Positions 17,045 to 27,780 are shown, counted from the first letter of the stretch. The stretch: DNA of 64,000 nt from Syntrophales bacterium (GCA_023230565.1 JALNXD010000004.1:1-64000); one strand, 5' to 3'. The notes: generated by a model from the letters alone, not told the origin. Numbers and translations are program-made.

Positions 17045-20000
17045 TCAAATCTCAATCCAAACTCCCGGTGCGGTAAAGAATATGCCGGCATGAATTTCAT
17101 TTTTCGCAAGTAATTCCAGCTTCGATGCCATCGACTTGTAGTGCTCGATCTGGGATCGATAGCGCTGCCTCTGTTCATGAATGAAATTGGCTCTTTCAAT
17201 CCCGGAGCCGGGGCGCGACGTTTTGAAATCTATGAGCCACCAGGCATTTCCGTCGAAGCATGCAAGATCGATCCTGCCTGATCGAATTCTTCCGGATGTG
17301 ATCCTGTCTTCCAGACCCCATTCACACTTGATGATGGAGTTATGAGCACCTGTGAGATCCCTCAAAAAGGGGTGTGAAAGTGTCGCCGCGACTTCATTTT
17401 TAATGTCAGCCGACAGTTCCGCCGCTGTTTCAGCATCAAGTCCTTCCCGGACAAGGGATCGTGTGATGGAAACAGTGGAAGGAAGAGCCTTTCTTTCAAG
17501 AGAGAATTTCAGTAGCCGGTGAATGATGATTCCACGTATCCGCTCAGCCCCTCCCTCACCGGTCTGCGCTCCTTTTGGCGGGATATCGCAGCAGGGAACC
17601 TGGCTCTGCGAAGAAGAAGGCGTCAAAACGGAATAGGGCGGTTTTTCAGGGTAAATTTCAAAAGGCTCGGGGAGTGTCTGCGGGCCGGCAGGCATTCCTT
17701 CCGGAAGTGGCGGTTCGGGATTGATGAACACGGCAGGCCCGTTGCTGCCATAGCCGGCCGCCTTTGAAGCCGGGGTTCCCTCAAGATTTTCGTGTTTCAT
17801 AACCCACGAAAGTGGTGAGCGCGGCGGTGCGAAGACTTTTTCATCTTTTACAACGGCAATACCGCTCAAATGAAGTTCTTTTTTCGCCCTTGTGGCTGCC
17901 ACATAAAACCACCGTTTTGCCTCGCCCCATTTTTTTTCTTTTTCCAGCTTTGCGAGCAGCCGAAATAAGGGTAAGGCGGTTTCTTCACGTCTGTCCTTTC
18001 CAGTGGCGATCAAATGTTCACCGCCGGTCCCGGGGATTCGTTCCAGGAGATACGGAGGACTCGTTCGTGCATGATTAAAAAGGGGTTTCCAGTCCATGAA
18101 AGGAATATACACGATGTCGAACTCAAGTCCTTTGGCATGATGCACTGTCATCATTGAGACGGGGGATCGATATGCTGAAGGATCGGCGGGCTCATAGATT
18201 TTTTCTGCGACAGATTCGAGCTGTTTAAGGGTTTCCTGAGGAATGCCGCTGTCCATTTCATCGAGAATCCGGCAAAGCCGCAGGCAGTTGGCAACTCCTC
18301 TCATGCCGTAGAGGGATGCAGTCACTCGCGGCCCCTCCAGTGCCTCCCAGAGCCTTTTTACCACAGTGCCCAAAGGATCCCTGCCGGTGCGGGCGAATCC
18401 GTAATCTATCTTTTCCAGTAATGTTTTTATTCCGCCGTGACGGTGCGACATGATGCGAAGTTTGTCATTCCATGAAGAAGGTTCAAGAAGCGCAGCTTCG
18501 CAGAGTACGGGCAGACCATACCACGACCAGGGGCTACGAATGAGAGAAGCCCAGGCAAGATCGTCGTGAGGATTGGTAAGCAGTTTTGCAGCCTGAAACA
18601 GATAATTAGCTTCCGGTCGGTCGAGAAGGCGAAGCCCTTCCTGCACGGCAACGGAAAGCGACATTTCATTGAAGGCCTTGAGATATTTTGTGATCCTGCT
18701 TCGAGTAAAAAGAAGAATGGCTATTGAAAGGCGCCCCTCTGTTTCCTTCAGCTTTTCCTTTATAATCCCGGCAAGCCAAAGGGCCTCGGCATCTTCGGCT
18801 TTTTTCCTGTCCTCACAGGCAAAGAGATTGAGTGTAACCGAACCGGAGGTTGTTTCCTTGTCGAATGCCCATGAAGGGCTGTATGGTACTTCATCGGCAT
18901 TTGAGTCTGGATTACTCATGACCGTCCTGTCGAAAAGCCCGTTTATCCAATATATGAGGGAGGCGCAGGAACGGAAATTAGTTTCCAGTCTGTGTGACAG
19001 CAACGGAAAAGAGATGCTGCCGTCACGTGGTATCCCTCTCTTCGCTTCGAAAAAGAGGCTGACTTCTGCATTTCGAAAAGCGTAAATTGATTGTTTGGGA
19101 TCGCCGACGATAAAAACCGTTTTTCCTTCTTTCGACTCCCACCCGCTGACCAGACGGCGGAGCAGTTCCCATTGAATCCTGTTTGTGTCCTGAAATTCGT
19201 CAATCAGAATATGCTCAATCTTCCGGTCAAGAAATAGCTGAAGATCACTGGGATCTGCCGTATCGAGCACTCGAAGGGCACACTGTTCGAGACCGTTGAA
19301 ATCGAGTACATTGGCGTTTCTGCAGGCCCGTTCATAATCTGCGATTATCTCCGAGGCCACTATAATCAGCTCAAAAAGGACATTCATATCTGCAATCGGT
19401 TCAGTCGTGAGGGGGAAGTCGCGTATTTCATGAAGCAGGTGTATGGTTTCCACCGGCATGGTTTTTAATAGTTCCGCCCAGGATGATTTAAGAAAACCCG
19501 AATAAAAGCCTGTTTTGGGGCCCATCTGTTTTCGCAGATTTCCTTCATTTGTAAGAAGGCAGTTGCCAATCCTCTGCCATTCGGGAAGGTTTTCCCACTG
19601 TGAACAGGGGATTGAAGAAGGCAGCACTGCCGCGGCTTCGGCACCCATTTCCCGCAGGTGCAGCACGAATTCGCTCCAGTTTTTTCCAAGGGAACTGCTC
19701 TCGTGATTTCTCTTTAGCGTCGCAAGTGTTCTTTCTACGAACAGCCGAAACCTTTTTTCGAGAATCTTTGTAAATTGTGAAGCATCAGTTCCCGCAGCAC
19801 TATGCACAGCGTCGATGAGATCGGCAAAACGGTTCCTGTTTTCGACAAGTTCAACCAATTCCTGCGTGAAGCTTTCCCAGTTATTGTCATGGTAGAGGGC
19901 CCGCTGTTCAAGGGCAAAACGCCGCATGTCGGTATTTGGTTCTTTCAGAAGCCGTTCTATTGTTTTTTCGACTGATTCCCGGATGAAGAGGGGGGTGTCC

Positions 20001-20437
20001 GTTTCGTCGATAATTTCAAATTCCGGGTTTATACCGGCCTCAAGGGGGGCCCTTGAGGAGAGATGCCGGCAAAATCCATGAAACGTCATGATATTCAGGC
20101 CACTGGACGAAAGCAGTGTATCTGAATATTCCTTTTGGCGCTCCAGAGCCTCCTTTGCATAGCCGAGCATAATCCCGTCGGCTGGATTTTTTGGCTGTTC
20201 CCCTTTTCGAGCCCGTTTCATGGAGTCGATAACGCGCCCCTTCATCTCCTGAGCTGCCTTTTCGGTGAACGTCAGCGCAAGAATATCTGAGGGGTGCTTC
20301 ACCAGGGTAAGAAGTTTGACGAAGCGCGTGGTCAGAAGCAGTGTTTTTCCCGCTCCGGCAGGCGATTCTACATGGTGTGAACGGCTCGTATCAAGTGCGG
20401 CGCTTCGCGCGGAGCTGTCGGGGAGGTCATTCACCAT
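17045..20437 (-). CDS. addA: UvrD/Rep-type helicase-exonuclease, AddA-like
   Basis: A large superfamily 1A helicase fused to a nuclease, about 1130 residues from the ATG at 20437. Walker A is SPAGAGKT (about 25-32), Walker B ILIDEFQDTNRIQWELL, then VGDPKQSIYAFRNAEV, MTVHHAKGLEFDIVYIP and WFYVAATRAKKEL. The C-terminus has a PD-(D/E)xK nuclease motif, GRIDLACFDGNAWWLIDFKTSR. With its partner it processes double-strand breaks for recombination. The frame is open further upstream to 20578, but the ATG at 20437 overlaps the end of the AddB-like gene by 11 bp, typical of coupled translation. Confidence 0.9.
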   Translation of the reverse strand: MVNDLPDSSARSAALDTSRSHHVESPAGAGKTLLLTTRFVKLLTLVKHPSDILALTFTEKAAQEMKGRVIDSMKRARKGEQPKNPADGIMLGYAKEALERQKEYSDTLLSSSGLNIMTFHGFCRHLSSRAPLEAGINPEFEIIDETDTPLFIRESVEKTIERLLKEPNTDMRRFALEQRALYHDNNWESFTQELVELVENRNRFADLIDAVHSAAGTDASQFTKILEKRFRLFVERTLATLKRNHESSSLGKNWSEFVLHLREMGAEAAAVLPSSIPCSQWENLPEWQRIGNCLLTNEGNLRKQMGPKTGFYSGFLKSSWAELLKTMPVETIHLLHEIRDFPLTTEPIADMNVLFELIIVASEIIADYERACRNANVLDFNGLEQCALRVLDTADPSDLQLFLDRKIEHILIDEFQDTNRIQWELLRRLVSGWESKEGKTVFIVGDPKQSIYAFRNAEVSLFFEAKRGIPRDGSISFPLLSHRLETNFRSCASLIYWINGLFDRTVMSNPDSNADEVPYSPSWAFDKETTSGSVTLNLFACEDRKKAEDAEALWLAGIIKEKLKETEGRLSIAILLFTRSRITKYLKAFNEMSLSVAVQEGLRLLDRPEANYLFQAAKLLTNPHDDLAWASLIRSPWSWYGLPVLCEAALLEPSSWNDKLRIMSHRHGGIKTLLEKIDYGFARTGRDPLGTVVKRLWEALEGPRVTASLYGMRGVANCLRLCRILDEMDSGIPQETLKQLESVAEKIYEPADPSAYRSPVSMMTVHHAKGLEFDIVYIPFMDWKPLFNHARTSPPYLLERIPGTGGEHLIATGKDRREETALPLFRLLAKLEKEKKWGEAKRWFYVAATRAKKELHLSGIAVVKDEKVFAPPRSPLSWVMKHENLEGTPASKAAGYGSNGPAVFINPEPPLPEGMPAGPQTLPEPFEIYPEKPPYSVLTPSSSQSQVPCCDIPPKGAQTGEGGAERIRGIIIHRLLKFSLERKALPSTVSITRSLVREGLDAETAAELSADIKNEVAATLSHPFLRDLTGAHNSIIKCEWGLEDRITSGRIRSGRIDLACFDGNAWWLIDFKTSRPGSGIERANFIHEQRQRYRSQIEHYKSMASKLELLAKNEIHAGIFFTAPGVWIEI

Positions 20438-23135
20438 TTTCACCCTCTCCACTTTCTTCTTCGGCATATTTTTCGCGAATTCCCCGGACGCACAGTGTTC
20501 TGAAAGCACAATGTGCACAGATCCTCTCTTTTTCCCTGACGGGCGAAAGCGGATAGGGTGAAGGAGTAAAATCTCCAAGAAGGAGGCGGGATGCCACTGC
20601 CGAAATTATTTCACGCCATCTTTCAAGAGATTCCTCTATTCTGTCAATTCTGTTATACCGGAGTTCTTTTGCGGATTTGATCTGCAGGTAACAGGCGGCT
20701 GTCTTTTTTTCGTTGCGCCCGTGAGCCTCTTTTACTCCAGGAAGCCTCAACATGCCAAGGACAAGCAGATAGACGGGAAGCTGAGGTTCTGTAAAATTAG
20801 ACAGGATATCCGCTTTTGGCGGAATTTTCCCCGTTTTGTAATCCAGGCAGAGTAGCCCCTCTTCTTCATGATAGTCTATGCGATCTATCCTTCCGGAGAG
20901 GGGGAGCGAACAGCCGTCAATTGTAATCCCGCTAAAATCCGTCTCTTCGGCGATGCAGCGCCATCCTTCGCTGCGGTGCTCCATCTCGTTCTCAAGCCAC
21001 GCCCTCAGCAGTCCCGGTGGCGCACAATGCGGCGAACCAAGGAGACGGTCCCGTTCGATTTTCCAATGGGGACTGGCGGAAAGAGGAGCCAGCGCCTGGT
21101 CTACGCATTTTTCAAGAACCGGGCCCGCTTCATCCCGCCATTTTTCCTCTTCCGAATCGTAGCGTCTCATTTTTTCCGTAAATTCGGCAAAAATGCGGTG
21201 AAGCAGATTCCCCCGCTCCAGAGGAGCCGGCGGTAGAGAGATTTCTTCCAGCGGTTCAATCTTCAGTATTCCTTGAACAAGAAACTGGAAGGGGCACATG
21301 AGTGCGGTCTTGAGCCCGGACGGGGAGAGGTATTTCGGCGGGGCGGGTAAAATTACTGGTTCTTCGCCGCCTTGAGCGATAACTTCATCGGTGCTTTCCT
21401 GCGATGCGAGCCCATGAAAAGCGGAGGCCAGCCAGGGTGCTCTCAGCCATGCGGGATCGGGATCAGTCCATATATTGAACGAAGCCTTTGTTGCACACTC
21501 AGGCCAGAAGGGGGACGGTGTCAGAAGCTTCGATTCTTCCCACTCAGCTCTCAGAAGAACTGCGTTTCCTGTTGAATGTACAATACGATCGAACGCCACT
21601 TTCGCGAAATCATACTGGCTCTCAGATGTGCCCCCCTGTACCCGGAACCGTTCTTCACTTTCAAGTAGAGGGAGTGGCCTTACCGGTCTGGGAAAGGAGC
21701 GGTCATTCATATCCAGGATGTAGAGTTTTTCAAAGTCGAGCCCTCGCGATTCAATAAGTCCCATTATCTGAATTCCGGCATCTTCTGCGGCTTCTCTTCC
21801 GGTTGTTTTCCCGGATGCAGCATGAATGACCCATTCCAAAAAATCCCGCGCCGTGAGTCGTGACTCCGAGAGGTATGAAGAAATATCCTTTATAGTCTCC
21901 TGCAGATGCCGCCAGGCAAGCCGGTCCCCCTCATCGGAAATGACGGGAAAATCGAGTGCCTTCCAGATTTCCAGAAGTGTGTCTATCCAAAAACCACCCG
22001 CTTCTTTTCTGTTATTGTACTTTCCGTTGAGCAGGAAAGCAGGATCGCCGAATATAAAATCATGAAGATCGCGATCGGTTTCGGCAAGCGTCTTTTTTAA
22101 GTATTCAAGACCTCGACGAATCCCGCGGGACCGCCAGATCCGGTCGGCTCTGGCAAGCACATGCCTCCTGCCTTTCCAGCGTCCGTAATAGGGTGACAAA
22201 ATCATTGCGACGAGAGCCTCCCGCGTCTCTCCCTCCAGAGCGAAGCGGAAAGGGAGTAGAGAAAACAGAAACAGAGGAAGTTCTGATAACGAACTGCCCA
22301 GGGTGATATTGAACCAGTGTGAATCGCCTGCCGGCGTTTCACCCAGCAGGTCTTCAAGCATGGTTTCAAGTTTTCCTGTATATTTGTGAAGATCGGGAAC
22401 AATTACTCCAATGCGGTGAAGAGGAATTCGCCCGGCATCTTCTACAAGATTCCGGCCCAGGAAGGCAATTTCCTCTTCCGGAGTGGGTAATGCAAAGGCA
22501 GAAACACGGGCTGCTTCTTTGAAAGGAAAGGGGGCATATTCTACTTTGGCGATTTGAGAAAGGACGCAAAAAAGATCTTTTTCGACGGGTGCGGGAAATT
22601 CGAAACCGCAGATGGAGATTCCCGATGGAAGAAAAGAGGACGATTCCTTCAGTGTCGTGCAGAGCAAAACGGGCAGTTCTCCCGGATGAAACAGTCCCTC
22701 CCCGGCTAAAGCATCCCTGAATGCCCGGCACACTTCTCTTCGCCACTGAACGAGATCCGTCGAAGGTCGCCCCTCTGTGGGATCGATTTTGTGCCTTGTC
22801 AGTATATCATACGTCCTGTCGAGAAGACTCAAAAGAGGAAACTGCGCTCTTACAGGTTCAGGAGGGGGCAAGTGTTCTACAAGGTGTTTCCATATCTTCA
22901 TTCTGGGAATCTCCGCAGCCGGAAACCGTTCCGGAAATGATTCGCCCCACTGCAGATCGATCCATGAATTGAGACTTGCGATATGAGGCTGTTCCCAGCC
23001 GCGTGCCATCGATTCAATTGAGCGAAGTCTAAAGAGCCGGTGGAGATTGCGAGACAGTCGTTCCGTTGCCGTGATGAAAAGGTGTTCTTTTTCCATTTTC
23101 CCCAGTCGCTGCATTTGACCCTTGCGGGCTTTCAT
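20427..23135 (-). CDS. PD-(D/E)xK nuclease family protein, AddB-like
   Basis: About 900 residues. The N-terminal part resembles an inactivated helicase (LFITATERLSRNLHRLF, DRTYDILTRH, GVIVPDL). The C-terminal part has the RecB-type nuclease motif SGRIDRIDYHEEEGLLCLDYKTGK, followed by Cys residues (CAHCAFRTLCV) placed like the AddB iron-sulfur Cys cluster. It likely forms the second subunit of the break-resection complex with the downstream AddA-like protein. This family is also catalogued as a probable DNA repair protein. The start could instead be the ATG at 23114 or 23096. Confidence 0.82.
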   Translation of the reverse strand: MKARKGQMQRLGKMEKEHLFITATERLSRNLHRLFRLRSIESMARGWEQPHIASLNSWIDLQWGESFPERFPAAEIPRMKIWKHLVEHLPPPEPVRAQFPLLSLLDRTYDILTRHKIDPTEGRPSTDLVQWRREVCRAFRDALAGEGLFHPGELPVLLCTTLKESSSFLPSGISICGFEFPAPVEKDLFCVLSQIAKVEYAPFPFKEAARVSAFALPTPEEEIAFLGRNLVEDAGRIPLHRIGVIVPDLHKYTGKLETMLEDLLGETPAGDSHWFNITLGSSLSELPLFLFSLLPFRFALEGETREALVAMILSPYYGRWKGRRHVLARADRIWRSRGIRRGLEYLKKTLAETDRDLHDFIFGDPAFLLNGKYNNRKEAGGFWIDTLLEIWKALDFPVISDEGDRLAWRHLQETIKDISSYLSESRLTARDFLEWVIHAASGKTTGREAAEDAGIQIMGLIESRGLDFEKLYILDMNDRSFPRPVRPLPLLESEERFRVQGGTSESQYDFAKVAFDRIVHSTGNAVLLRAEWEESKLLTPSPFWPECATKASFNIWTDPDPAWLRAPWLASAFHGLASQESTDEVIAQGGEEPVILPAPPKYLSPSGLKTALMCPFQFLVQGILKIEPLEEISLPPAPLERGNLLHRIFAEFTEKMRRYDSEEEKWRDEAGPVLEKCVDQALAPLSASPHWKIERDRLLGSPHCAPPGLLRAWLENEMEHRSEGWRCIAEETDFSGITIDGCSLPLSGRIDRIDYHEEEGLLCLDYKTGKIPPKADILSNFTEPQLPVYLLVLGMLRLPGVKEAHGRNEKKTAACYLQIKSAKELRYNRIDRIEESLERWREIISAVASRLLLGDFTPSPYPLSPVREKERICAHCAFRTLCVRGIREKYAEEESGEGENGE

Positions 23136-23342
23136 TTTATATGCAGGTGAAAAAATCCCCTGGAATGCATGAACTGCGCCAGTCTTTCATGAAAGCATGT
23201 ACTGTACCTGTGGCGTATTCTTTTCGCAAGTCAAAAGGGAACCGAAAATTATTTGCAATGAACGGTATTGCAATGTTACATTTATACGAACTCAAATGAC
23301 TGTATGGAATTAATTTAAAGTATTGAGCTGCAGGAGCCGAAG

Positions 23343-23789
23343 ATGGACTTCATTAAAATCAGAGTTGGAGAAGACCTGGAAATGGTCGACCCGGAATTAC
23401 AGGGAATGCTCGGGGGTGCGTTGCGCCTTTTTAATCCGGCGATAACCCTTAAACGAGTATGGCATCCTTTGGTAGACATCTGCGAAAGTCAAGATGAAAT
23501 TGTCGTGACTGCCGAGCTTGCCGGAATAAAGGAAGAGGATCTCGCCATCCAAATCAGCAGGCATATTTTGAAAATATCAGGGAAGAGACAGGAACGAACG
23601 CAGAGTGAAAAATCCCGATATCACCTTGCTGAAATTCCTTACGGTTATTTTGAGCGTGTGCTCAGGCTCAATGCACCAATTGATATTGAAGGGGTTACAG
23701 CTCATTTTACCGACGGGTGGCTCGAAATCCGCATCCCCAAAATTCCTCCCGAAAAACGGACGCGAAAGATCTCGATTCAGAGTCTATAG
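23343..23789 (+). CDS. Hsp20/alpha-crystallin small heat-shock protein
   Basis: A 148-residue small heat-shock protein. The alpha-crystallin domain runs from about WHPLVDICESQDEIVVTAELAGIKEEDLAIQ (residue 40) to the end. It includes the conserved YGYFERVLRLNAPID and DGWLEIRIPK motifs, and ends with the IxI-type tail. It holds unfolding proteins during stress. A GGAG lies 6 bases before the ATG. It sits upstream of lon, a natural partner in protein quality control. Confidence 0.93.
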   Translation: MDFIKIRVGEDLEMVDPELQGMLGGALRLFNPAITLKRVWHPLVDICESQDEIVVTAELAGIKEEDLAIQISRHILKISGKRQERTQSEKSRYHLAEIPYGYFERVLRLNAPIDIEGVTAHFTDGWLEIRIPKIPPEKRTRKISIQSL

Positions 23790-23858
23790 CATAGTGTAAA
23801 ACGATGTTTTCGCAAAAAGGTGCAATGAACTCACTTATGAGACTGTTTTGTAAAAAGC

Positions 23859-23970
23859 TCCAGTGGCAAGACGCGCGAATCCTGAAAAATGAGGTGTACA
23901 GAGGCGTACGCCGCGGTAACGAAGGATGAATCGCAATGGGACATATGGACTTTTTGCGAAGCCGATAAAA
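23859..23970 (+). repeat. Dispersed intergenic repeat, family C copy 1
   Basis: About 110 bp, roughly three-quarters identical by eye to 51729-51840 in the same orientation. Shared blocks include AATCCTG, AAATGAGG, GGATGAA, ACATATGG and CTTTTTGCGAA. It ends 23 bp before the lon start codon. Function is unknown; it may be a mobile non-autonomous element or a leader RNA segment. Confidence 0.7.
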
Positions 23971-23993
23971 TCAGAATTTCTGCGGAGGGTAGT

Positions 23994-26375
23994 ATGAACG
24001 AACAACAGCTTCCCGGAGATCTCAAGAACATAAAAATACCCGATGTGCTGCCTATATTATCGCTTTACAATGCTGTGGTTTTTCCGCATATGACGTTTCC
24101 CATGGAAGTAGTCGGAGAAAGGGCAATCAGCCTTGTCGATGAGGCAATGGGTGGAGACCGTCTCATCGGGCTCGTCATGTCAAAAAAGGCCTTTACCGAT
24201 GAGCTTCCGAAGCCCGATGATTTGTATCATGTCGGTACCATGATAGCGATTCTGAAGATGGCAAAAACAGGAGATAATAAGGCGCAGCTCCTTATGCAGG
24301 GTATAGGCCGGTTTGCCATAAAGGAATTCATTGAGGGGAAGACCTATCTTCAGGCAACTGTTGAAGCGCTGGAAGACACAAAAGCCCAGGGTATTGAAAT
24401 TGAAGCATTGATGTCCAATCTTACAGGGCTTTTCGATCGTATTGTAAAACTGTCTCCTTTTCTTCCTCAGGAATTCGGTATTCTGGCAAAATCAATCAAT
24501 GATCCAGGAGTACTGGCCGATATGATCGCTTCAGTTATCAATGCAGAAGCTGAAGAGAAGCAAAAGGTACTTGAAACCCGGGACGTTAAGAATCGCCTTG
24601 AGGTAGTGACTAAAATTGTCAATCACCAGCTGGAAATTCTCGAATTGGGGAATAAAATTCAATCACAGGTCAAAACTGATATGGATAAGACCCAGCGCGA
24701 GTATTATCTCCGGCAGCAGCTCAAGGCCATTAGAGAAGAACTGGGCGAGACGGAAGACGATTCCAAGGTCGAGATACAGGAGTACCGAAAAAAAGTTGAG
24801 GAGAAGGGCCTTTCTGAAGAGGCGAAACGTGAGGCGGATCGGGAGCTTTCCAGGCTGGAAAGAATGCATCCTTCATCAGCTGAATACACTGTTGCATTGA
24901 CATACCTGGACTGGATTACTTCACTTCCCTGGCAGGAAAGCACTGTCGATAACCTTGACATCAAGAAAGCCCGTAAAATCCTCGACGAAGATCATTACGG
25001 ACTGGAAAAAGCGAAACGGAGAGTCATCGAATATCTTGCGGTTCGGAAACTGAAGCCAGATACAAAAGGGCCTATTCTTTGTTTTGCCGGGCCTCCGGGA
25101 ACGGGAAAGACATCTTTGGGTACCTCAATCGCACGTGCTCTCGGAAGAAAATTCGTGAGGATGTCATTGGGCGGCGTCCGCGATGAAGCGGAGATTCGCG
25201 GACACCGGCGGACTTACGTGGGCGCCCTGCCCGGGCGGATCATTCAGGGCATCAGGCGCTCGGAAACTAACAATCCGGTTTTTATGCTCGATGAGATAGA
25301 CAAGCTGGGGATGGATTTCAGGGGAGATCCCTCATCGGCGCTTCTGGAGGTGCTCGATCCGGAGCAGAATTTTTCCTTTTCCGATCACTATCTCGATGTG
25401 GCCTTCGACCTTTCGCATGTCATGTTCATTACAACGGCCAATATTCTCGAGACCATACCGCCGGCACTGAGGGACAGGCTCGAGGTGATCGAACTGCTCG
25501 GCTATACCCTGGACGAGAAGATGAAGATCGCGGAAAAATATCTCATACCGCGCCAGATAGAAGCGAACGGGCTGACTCCCAAACAGATCAACTTTACCGA
25601 TGCCGCAAAAAAACAGATAATCTCCGGCTATACGAGGGAGGCGGGCGTGAGAAATCTGGAGAGGGAGATAGCGAATGTCTGCCGCGGCGTGGCCAGCGAG
25701 ATAGCAAAAGAAGAGATCAAATCCGCTTCCATCAAAGTAAAGGACCTTCATAAATATATCGGGCCCGTACGAATCACCTCCGAAGGAAAGGCCCGCATGT
25801 CCAAACCGGGCGTGGCCGTGGGGCTCGCCTGGACGCCGGTGGGAGGGGAGATTCTCTATATCGAAGCCACCGCCATGAAAGGAAACAAGGGGCTGATGCT
25901 GACAGGTCAGCTCGGCGAGATTATGAAGGAATCGGCAGCGGCGGCACTGAGCTTCATTAGAACGAATGCCGATAAGCTTGGAATTCCGAAAGACTTTTAT
26001 GACAAGACGGACATCCATATCCATATTCCCGCCGGTGCCATCCAAAAAGACGGCCCCTCGGCGGGTGTCACCATACTGACGGCCCTGGCGTCGCTTCTGA
26101 CAAACAGGCACATCAAAAAGGACCTGGCCATGACCGGCGAAATCACCCTTCGCGGCGTAGTGCTTCCCGTGGGGGGCATAAAGGAAAAGGTTCTTGCCGC
26201 CCACCGGGCCGGTATAAAGACCATCATCCTTCCCAAATGGAACGCCAAAGACATGGAAGACATCCCGGAAAATGTAAGGAGCGATATAGAATTCCACCTC
26301 GTGGACGAGATGCTGGATGTGCTGAAACTGGCCCTCGCAAAAAAGGAATCGGGGTCGGGCATAGCTAAGTCATAG
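23994..26375 (+). CDS. lon: ATP-dependent protease Lon
   Basis: A 793-residue LonA protease. The N-terminal substrate domain begins LPILSLYNAVVFPHMTFPMEV. The AAA+ module has Walker A GPPGTGKT (about 365-372) and Walker B VFMLDEIDKLG. The C-terminal protease domain holds the catalytic Ser in KDGPSAGVT (about residue 689) and Lys in GGIKEKVLAAHRAG. It degrades misfolded and regulatory proteins. The frame is open from 23889, but the ATG at 23994 has a GGAGGG ribosome-binding site and begins at the usual Lon N-terminus. The upstream frame lies in a dispersed repeat. Confidence 0.97.
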   Translation: MNEQQLPGDLKNIKIPDVLPILSLYNAVVFPHMTFPMEVVGERAISLVDEAMGGDRLIGLVMSKKAFTDELPKPDDLYHVGTMIAILKMAKTGDNKAQLLMQGIGRFAIKEFIEGKTYLQATVEALEDTKAQGIEIEALMSNLTGLFDRIVKLSPFLPQEFGILAKSINDPGVLADMIASVINAEAEEKQKVLETRDVKNRLEVVTKIVNHQLEILELGNKIQSQVKTDMDKTQREYYLRQQLKAIREELGETEDDSKVEIQEYRKKVEEKGLSEEAKREADRELSRLERMHPSSAEYTVALTYLDWITSLPWQESTVDNLDIKKARKILDEDHYGLEKAKRRVIEYLAVRKLKPDTKGPILCFAGPPGTGKTSLGTSIARALGRKFVRMSLGGVRDEAEIRGHRRTYVGALPGRIIQGIRRSETNNPVFMLDEIDKLGMDFRGDPSSALLEVLDPEQNFSFSDHYLDVAFDLSHVMFITTANILETIPPALRDRLEVIELLGYTLDEKMKIAEKYLIPRQIEANGLTPKQINFTDAAKKQIISGYTREAGVRNLEREIANVCRGVASEIAKEEIKSASIKVKDLHKYIGPVRITSEGKARMSKPGVAVGLAWTPVGGEILYIEATAMKGNKGLMLTGQLGEIMKESAAAALSFIRTNADKLGIPKDFYDKTDIHIHIPAGAIQKDGPSAGVTILTALASLLTNRHIKKDLAMTGEITLRGVVLPVGGIKEKVLAAHRAGIKTIILPKWNAKDMEDIPENVRSDIEFHLVDEMLDVLKLALAKKESGSGIAKS

Positions 26376-26547
26376 TATTTAAAAGATATTGTTCTAAAAA
26401 CCGCCTTTTTTCGGCCTTGGGGGCCATTTTTGCCATCAAGATTGACGGTGTAAGAATTCTCATAGGAAACATTCCATTTTCACATGCTGCCGTGCCTCGG
26501 CCCAGAGCCAAGCGGGTTTCCGCTGTACCGGAAGAAAGGTCATCTCC

Positions 26548-27780
26548 ATGAAGAAATTTACAATTTTACCTGCGTCCCCAGTGAAAAAATGGTTCATCGG
26601 AATACTTGTAATCCTTGCTGCCGCACTCGGTATTTTCTGGGCGGCGGCTGATAGTGACATGCGCAGGCTGATCCGGCATATGCCGACTGACAAGGATGTC
26701 CTTTTCTGGTCCGTTTCGCAGCGAGATGCGACGTTTCGGGCAATGGACCGGATTCCTGTCCTTTCCAAATCCCGGATAATTGCAGCAGGTCGAAACATTT
26801 ATCCTCTGTCCGCGGGGGCGCCGCTCGATATCGGCATGGATGTCGATGCCTACATGAACGATCAGCGAACTGCCGGATTGATAGTCATTCACGGCGGCAA
26901 GGTCCGTCTTGAAAAATACGGGCTCGATTTCGGCCCCGGTAAGCGCTGGACAAGCTTTTCGGTCGCAAAATCATTTACTTCGACACTGGTCGGTGCGGCA
27001 GTCAAGGACGGCCGCATCAAGAGCATCGATGACAAGGTATCGGAATACATTAGTGATCTAAGGGGGTCGGTCTATGATACTGTCACGATCAGGCAGCTGC
27101 TCACCATGACCTCGGGCGTAATGTGGAATGAGGATTATGCCGATCCGAAATCCGATGTCGCACTGTTTAATGCTCATAAGGCCGAGCCCGGCATCGACGT
27201 GACGGTGAGCTATATGCGCAAGTTGAAACGCGAAGCGCCTCCCGGTACGACATGGGTTTACAAGACCGGTGAAACAAATCTGATCGGTGTGCTTGTCAGT
27301 TCAGCGACGGGGAAGAACTTGTCCGAGTATCTATCGGAGAAAATCTGGCGGCCCTTTGGGATGGAAAATGATGCAAGCTGGCTGCTGGGCTCCACAGGCC
27401 ATGAAATCAGCGGCTGCTGTATGCAGGCGTCAACGCGCGACTTCGCCCGGTTCGGTCTTTTCATGCTTGGGGGCGGCATTGCAGGAGGAAGGCCGGTGCT
27501 GCCAGACGGCTGGATCGCCGAGGCAACAAAAAAGCAGGCCGATATCGGCCAGGCCGGGTATGGCTACGGCTATCAATGGTGGACCGTGGATGACGGCAGC
27601 TATGCAGCAAGAGGAATTTTCGGTCAGGGCATCTTTATCGACCCCGAGCGGAAACTGGTCATCGCATCGAACAGCAACTGGCCGAAGGCCTCTGACCGCC
27701 AGGGGGGCGATCAGGGCAAAAAGCGCTCTGAATTCTACAGGCATGTGCAGCTGGCAATTGATAACGAAATCAAAAAATAA
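26548..27780 (+). CDS. Beta-lactamase-family serine hydrolase
   Basis: A 410-residue protein of the class C beta-lactamase/penicillin-binding-like fold. An N-terminal membrane segment (about 14-35) places the rest outside the cytoplasm. The nucleophile motif is SVAK (Ser138, Lys141) in TSFSVAKSFTS, followed by IRQLLTMTSGV and YKTGETNLIGVLV. Such enzymes include esterases, 6-aminohexanoate-dimer hydrolases and peptidases; the substrate cannot be told. It follows lon by about 170 bp. Confidence 0.85.
   Translation: MKKFTILPASPVKKWFIGILVILAAALGIFWAAADSDMRRLIRHMPTDKDVLFWSVSQRDATFRAMDRIPVLSKSRIIAAGRNIYPLSAGAPLDIGMDVDAYMNDQRTAGLIVIHGGKVRLEKYGLDFGPGKRWTSFSVAKSFTSTLVGAAVKDGRIKSIDDKVSEYISDLRGSVYDTVTIRQLLTMTSGVMWNEDYADPKSDVALFNAHKAEPGIDVTVSYMRKLKREAPPGTTWVYKTGETNLIGVLVSSATGKNLSEYLSEKIWRPFGMENDASWLLGSTGHEISGCCMQASTRDFARFGLFMLGGGIAGGRPVLPDGWIAEATKKQADIGQAGYGYGYQWWTVDDGSYAARGIFGQGIFIDPERKLVIASNSNWPKASDRQGGDQGKKRSEFYRHVQLAIDNEIKK

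Noticed and set aside
23889..23993. Extended N-terminus of Lon from an ATG at 23889
   Set aside because: The extension lies in a dispersed repeat, while the ATG at 23994 has a strong GGAGGG site and fits the family.
25332..26297. 321-residue minus-strand ORF inside lon
   Set aside because: It is antisense to the strongly conserved AAA+ and protease domains of Lon and has no recognisable domain; a shadow frame.
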